Origin: Hyphomicrobiales bacterium
Lineage (GTDB): Bacteria > Pseudomonadota > Alphaproteobacteria > Rhizobiales > Xanthobacteraceae
Length of the DNA: 64,000 nucleotides
Reading direction: 5' to 3'
Assembly (NCBI GenBank): GCA_016185205.1
Contig: JACPOA010000084.1
Span: forward strand, 1-64,000
Part shown: positions 60,659 to 64,000 of the stretch, in pieces
How the letters are laid out: each line of letters opens with the position of its first letter
Numbering within the stretch: the first letter of the stretch is position 1
Notes under the pieces: generated by a model
Seen by the model: the letters and a program-made list of their open reading frames with translations, nothing else
Database searches by the model: none
Told to the model about the DNA's origin: nothing
Position numbers and translations under genes: made by a program

Positions 60659-61527
60659 GCACTACGGTCGTCCTCGGCACGGCGACGCCGGGCGGCGGCT
60701 TCCCGCTCTATGGCGGCGCCTTCGCCGAGACCATCAACGAGACCGACAACTCGCTCGCGGTCGAGCCGCGCAACACCAAAGGCTCGACCGAGAACATCCC
60801 GCTGCTGGAAGCGGGAGCGCTCGACATCGCGCTGGTCACCGGCGAACCGGCCTACGAGGCGTGGGAAGGCATCGGGCGGCCGCGATCGGAGCTGAAGATC
60901 GTCGCCGCCATGTATTCGACCGCCGGCATGCTTGTCGTGCGCGGCGACAGCACGGCGCGTTCGATCAAGGACCTGCTCGGCAAACCGGTGGCGTTCGGCG
61001 CCAAGGGCTCGGGGCTCACCATCCTGTCGCGCTATGTGCTCGACGGGCTCGGGCTCGACCAGGCTCGCGATTTTCAGGCGATCTTCCTCGACAAAGCCGG
61101 CGACGGGCCGGCCATGGTGCTCGACGGCCGCGCCGCGGCGCTGTGGGGCGGCGGCGTCGGCTGGCCCGGCTTTGCGGCGGTGGCGCAGGCCGGCGGCCGC
61201 TTCATCGCGCCCTCGCCTGAAGAAGCCACGCGCATCCGCGCCAAGCACAGCTTCCTGAAAGCGACCACGCTGCCGGCCGGCAGCTATCCGGGGCAGACCG
61301 AAGCTGTGAACTCGGTCGGCTCCTGGAGCTTCGTGCTGGCTCGCCCGACGCTCACCGACGATACCGCCTACGCGCTCGCCCACGCCCTGCACAAAGGCCA
61401 CGCCGCCTTCGTCAAGCGGCTGGCGCAGGCGGCCGAGACCACGCCGCAGAACACCGCCGCCGCCGCGCCACAGCCCGAACTGATTCATCCGGGCGTGCGG
61501 AAATATTTAAGAGAGATTGGGCTGTAG
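60655..61527 (+). CDS. TAXI-like TRAP solute-binding protein without signal peptide
   Basis: 290 aa from a GTG at 60655 (MSTTVVLGTATPGGGFPLYGGA). The TAXI pattern GTATPGGGFPLYGGAFAETIN, LEAGALDIALVTGEPAYEAWEG, VRGDSTARSIKDLLGKPVAFGAKGSG and ADGRAAALWGGG is present. It starts directly at the first strand, so no export signal is visible and it is predicted cytoplasmic. The GTGA overlap with metY shows translational coupling. Other TRAP components are absent here. Function unclear: a sensor or a moonlighting metabolite-binding protein is possible. Confidence 0.85.
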   Translation: MSTTVVLGTATPGGGFPLYGGAFAETINETDNSLAVEPRNTKGSTENIPLLEAGALDIALVTGEPAYEAWEGIGRPRSELKIVAAMYSTAGMLVVRGDSTARSIKDLLGKPVAFGAKGSGLTILSRYVLDGLGLDQARDFQAIFLDKAGDGPAMVLDGRAAALWGGGVGWPGFAAVAQAGGRFIAPSPEEATRIRAKHSFLKATTLPAGSYPGQTEAVNSVGSWSFVLARPTLTDDTAYALAHALHKGHAAFVKRLAQAAETTPQNTAAAAPQPELIHPGVRKYLREIGL

Positions 61528-61531
61528 GCGT

Positions 61532-62284
61532 TTATTTCTTCAACGTCCTTGCGACGTAGTCGCGTATAAAATCGAGCGTTGCCGGCGCGGTCCAGATGTC
61601 GGTGACCTTCTTGTCGGTCGCCTGCCCGCTGGCCGCCATGCGCTCGCTCACCGCCTGGCGGATTTGCATTTTGGTCTGCGCGAAAGCCGGCGGCGACAGC
61701 GCGGCGAGCGATTGCGCGGCGGCCATGGCCCGCTCCATCATCAGCGCGGGCGCCACCGCCTCGTTGACCCAGCCGCGATGCGCCGCCACATCGGCGGCGA
61801 AGGTCTCGCCGCTGAGGATTGTCTCGCTGAAAAAATACGGCGGCACCGCGAAGCGCACGATCTCGAAGGCGAGCGCCGGAAACGGCACGCCCACCAGCAG
61901 TTCGGTGACGCCGATGCGCCCGCTCTCGCGCGCCATAATGCGGCGGTCGGCGCAAGCCGCGAGCACCGCGCCGCCGGCGATGGCGTGGCCGTTGATCGCG
62001 GCCACCACCGGTTTGGGATGGAAGAACACCGTGTCGTAGAGCTTGTGCAGGACGGGCAGGAATTTGCGGATGTAGTCGGCGCCGCCCTCGCTCAGCCGCT
62101 TGAGATCGACGCCGGCGGAAAACATGCGGCCCTGCCCGGTGATCACCACCGCCTTGGCAGCGGAGCCGCGCAGCTCCTGGAAGCGCGCGGCCAGCGCCTC
62201 GCAGAACTCGAGGTCGAGCGCATTGGCCTTGCCGTGCATCAGCGTCAGCACGGCGATACCGTCATTGATTTTGACGTCGATCAT
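61532..62284 (-). CDS. enoyl-CoA hydratase/isomerase, second copy
   Basis: MIDVKINDGIAVLTLMHGKANALD at 62284 gives 250 aa. Crotonase motifs: GQGRMFSAGVDLKRLSEGG and AAINGHAIAGGAVLAACADRRIMARESGRIGVTELLVGVPFPALAFEIVR. It ends with a run of helices typical of the fold. Distinct from the hydratase at 57120 (different loop and length). It overlaps ctaA by 4 nt (ATGA). Confidence 0.88.
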   Translation of the reverse strand: MIDVKINDGIAVLTLMHGKANALDLEFCEALAARFQELRGSAAKAVVITGQGRMFSAGVDLKRLSEGGADYIRKFLPVLHKLYDTVFFHPKPVVAAINGHAIAGGAVLAACADRRIMARESGRIGVTELLVGVPFPALAFEIVRFAVPPYFFSETILSGETFAADVAAHRGWVNEAVAPALMMERAMAAAQSLAALSPPAFAQTKMQIRQAVSERMAASGQATDKKVTDIWTAPATLDFIRDYVARTLKK

Positions 62285-63354
62285 GCGGCCACCGCCGCCG
62301 TGCGCGGCAACTGAAGCGCATGATGGGTTAGCCGCTCGGCATAGACCACCGCGTAAGTCAACACCACGATCGCCGCCACCTGGTGCGCTAGCGCAAGCCC
62401 GAGCGGCGCCTCGTACAGCAGCGTGACGATGCCGAGCGCGGCCTGCAGCGTCACCAAGACTGCCAGTACGACCGCGCCGCGCAGCTCGCTGCGCAAGCGC
62501 CAGGCGGCATAGACCTGCAGCAGCGCCAGCGCCCAGATGCCGTCGGCCAGCATGCGATGGTTGATCTGCACGACGAGATCGTTCTCGAACAGATTGCGCC
62601 AGAGCGGGCTGATGAACAGCAGCCGGTCGAGCGACGGTATCCATTCGCCATCGATGGTCGGCCAGGTGTTGTATTTCAATCCGGCATCGAGCCCGGCCAC
62701 CAGCGCACCGAGATAGATCTGCACCAGCAGCAGCGCCGCGAGCGCCAGCGCGCCGAGCCGCAGCAGTCCGGGCGCATCGCTCGGCCGGCGCGGCACGATC
62801 TGCTGCGCCGTCCACAACACCGCCGCGTAGATCGCGCAGGCGAACGTCATATGGAACGCCAGCCGGTATTGCGAGACCTTGGTCAGCGTGCTGCCGGCGA
62901 GTCCCGACGACACCATCCACCAGCCAACCACGCCGAGCAACGCACCGGCGGCAAAGATCGTCCACAGCCGCAGCCGCAGCCCCGGCGGAATCCAGCCGCG
63001 CCACAGAAAGAATAGGAACGGCAATAGGAACACCGCGCCGGTTAAGCGCGCCAGCACCCGGTGCGACCACTCCCAATAATAGATCACCTTGAACTGATCG
63101 AGCTGCATGCCGCGGTTGAGTTCGCGGTATTGCGGAATTTCCTTATATTTCTCGAACTCAGCCTGCCAGGCCGGCTCGCTCACCGGCGGCAGCACGCCGG
63201 TGACCGGCTTCCATTCGACGATCGAAAGCCCCGACACGGTGAGCCGGGTGGCGCCGCCGATCGCCAGCGTCAGGAAAATCATCGCCGCCACCGCGAACAG
63301 CCACAGCCTTAGCGCACGCGGGCGATAGTCAGGGGTTGAAATAAGATCGGACAT
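62281..63354 (-). CDS. ctaA: heme A synthase (COX15/CtaA)
   Basis: Oxidises the heme O methyl group to formyl for cytochrome c oxidase. MSDLISTPDYRPRALRLWLFAV at 63354 gives 357 aa and eight TM helices in two four-helix halves. The first half has IGGATRLTVSGLSIVEWKPVTG and WEWSHRVLARLTG with a heme-binding His. The second half has AFHMTFACAIYAAVL, VAGLDAGLKYNTWP, VVQINHRMLADGIW and LALAHQVAAIVVLTYAV with the paired His ligands. The chosen start begins the first TM; upstream residues do not belong to the family. Confidence 0.94.
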   Translation of the reverse strand: MSDLISTPDYRPRALRLWLFAVAAMIFLTLAIGGATRLTVSGLSIVEWKPVTGVLPPVSEPAWQAEFEKYKEIPQYRELNRGMQLDQFKVIYYWEWSHRVLARLTGAVFLLPFLFFLWRGWIPPGLRLRLWTIFAAGALLGVVGWWMVSSGLAGSTLTKVSQYRLAFHMTFACAIYAAVLWTAQQIVPRRPSDAPGLLRLGALALAALLLVQIYLGALVAGLDAGLKYNTWPTIDGEWIPSLDRLLFISPLWRNLFENDLVVQINHRMLADGIWALALLQVYAAWRLRSELRGAVVLAVLVTLQAALGIVTLLYEAPLGLALAHQVAAIVVLTYAVVYAERLTHHALQLPRTAAVAA

Positions 63355-63434
63355 GGCATGCCGCCTTGCAGGAGACGGCGCGGACCATATAGTCAGGCGC
63401 GCTGCACCGCAAATGACACCGGCGAAGACCACCT

Positions 63435-63650
63435 ATGTCCATCCGCAGCCGCAAGCTGATCGGCACCGTCGCTTTGCTGCTGCTGGCGACGGCCTGGGGC
63501 CTGTTGGCGATGGCGCTGGCGCAGTCGGTCTTGACCGATATCAACGGCTTCGTGGCAGCGATTTTCTACGTCGTCGCCGGCTTGGGCTGGGTGCTGCCGG
63601 CGATGCCGATCGTGAGTTGGATGGCGAAGCCGGATAAGACGAAGGTATGA
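63435..63650 (+). CDS. DUF2842 domain protein
   Basis: 71 aa with two TM helices (LIGTVALLLLATAWGLLAMA and FVAAIFYVVAGLGWVLPAM) and the DUF2842 sequence pattern ending PIVSWMAKPD. Family found in alphaproteobacteria, function unknown. It is divergent from ctaA with an 80-nt gap, and may share respiratory context. Confidence 0.85.
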   Translation: MSIRSRKLIGTVALLLLATAWGLLAMALAQSVLTDINGFVAAIFYVVAGLGWVLPAMPIVSWMAKPDKTKV

Positions 63651-63688
63651 AGCGCGCGGCGAGATCGTGGCGCAAGTTATGCCAGCGT

Positions 63689-64000
63689 CTATTTGAGCAC
63701 ACCCTTTCGCCGGAAATGTTCGTCTTCGATTTGCCTGGTCGCCGTCTCAAGCCACTGCATGACCCCCTCAAGCATTTTTCGCAAATCGCGGATTTGAACA
63801 GCGTCAGCAACGCTAGCCATCACCATTCCAGGCTCCGGATCGTGCCCGAGCACACGCTTGAAGTCAGGCGCATATTTCGTAACGAACACGTATGCATCCT
63901 CATCAGGGAACCGTCTGATTGCAAAGTGAGCCAAAAGGTTCCGAAGCGTACGGCCTTGCTTGATCCGTTGAAACGCGATGACATTATTCGACGTTAGCTC
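63689..64000 (-). CDS. hypothetical protein, partial at the right edge
   Basis: Reads in from beyond 64000. The visible part begins near LTSNNVIAFQRIKQGRTLRN and continues as LLAHFAIRRFPDEDAYVFVTKYAP, ending HFRRKGVLK at 63689. The TTG at 63934 is an internal start candidate only, since the frame stays open to the edge. Soluble, mixed helix/strand, with no motif I can name. It is convergent with the DUF2842 gene. Confidence 0.55.
   Translation of the reverse strand, partial: ELTSNNVIAFQRIKQGRTLRNLLAHFAIRRFPDEDAYVFVTKYAPDFKRVLGHDPEPGMVMASVADAVQIRDLRKMLEGVMQWLETATRQIEDEHFRRKGVLK

Overview
The window is high-GC chromosomal DNA from an alphaproteobacterium, most likely a Hyphomicrobiales/Rhizobiales member near Bradyrhizobium, Rhodopseudomonas or Xanthobacteraceae. 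The evidence is gene order and content: a complete 14-gene nuoA-N operon, the tig-clpP-clpX-lon-HU-tRNA block, glnB-glnA behind a sigma54-type promoter, a short ProRS, one LolC/E-type permease, lone Bug-type receptors, and a LexA box of the alphaproteobacterial form GTTC-N7-GTTC. Taxonomy is inferred from content only.

Layout. 1-4.2 kb: dnaE (minus), preceded by a 32-codon membrane-protein gene with a LexA-type promoter. 4.4-6.3 kb: two tandem outer-membrane beta-barrel genes whose leaders are also duplicated. 6.4-14.3 kb (minus): a receptor fragment, lolD, lolC/E, proS, DUF1467, mce, rnj and birA, with a plus-strand CopD remnant and a possible small RNA. 14.3-28.9 kb (minus): nuoA-N, with a small coiled-coil gene between nuoF and nuoG. 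29.1-34.2 kb: accessory genes (Bug receptor, HWE kinase, alpha/beta hydrolase, unknown protein, haloacid dehalogenase). 34.2-41.9 kb: tRNA-Asp, HU, tRNA-Val, lon, clpX, clpP, tig, tRNA-Leu. 42-45.7 kb: nnrD, then glnB-glnA. 45.7-48.5 kb: an insertion zone with an IS1595-type transposase carrying an HNH domain, a toxin-antitoxin pair and a decayed second glnA copy. 48.5-51.1 kb: a three-gene glycosyltransferase/methyltransferase operon. 51.2-64 kb: second Bug receptor, two GGDEF proteins, rplM-rpsI, thioesterase, enoyl-CoA hydratases, a PPOX-fold protein, a CoA-binding protein, metY with a TAXI-type binding protein, heme A synthase, a DUF2842 protein, and a partial gene at the right edge.

Most of the window is core metabolism: replication, lipoprotein export, translation, Complex I, protein quality control and nitrogen assimilation. 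Between the genes lie several families of palindromic intergenic repeats. One appears to have entered the 3' end of birA and another supplies the last codons of proS. The observations most worth following are the SOS-regulated miniature membrane protein beside dnaE (analogous to SidA-type division inhibitors), the transposase-HNH protein and TA pair lodged beside a collapsed glnA duplication, the HU gene with no ATG start, the coiled-coil gene inside the nuo operon, and the cytoplasmic-looking TAXI protein coupled to metY. No CRISPR array, prophage or rRNA operon was seen.
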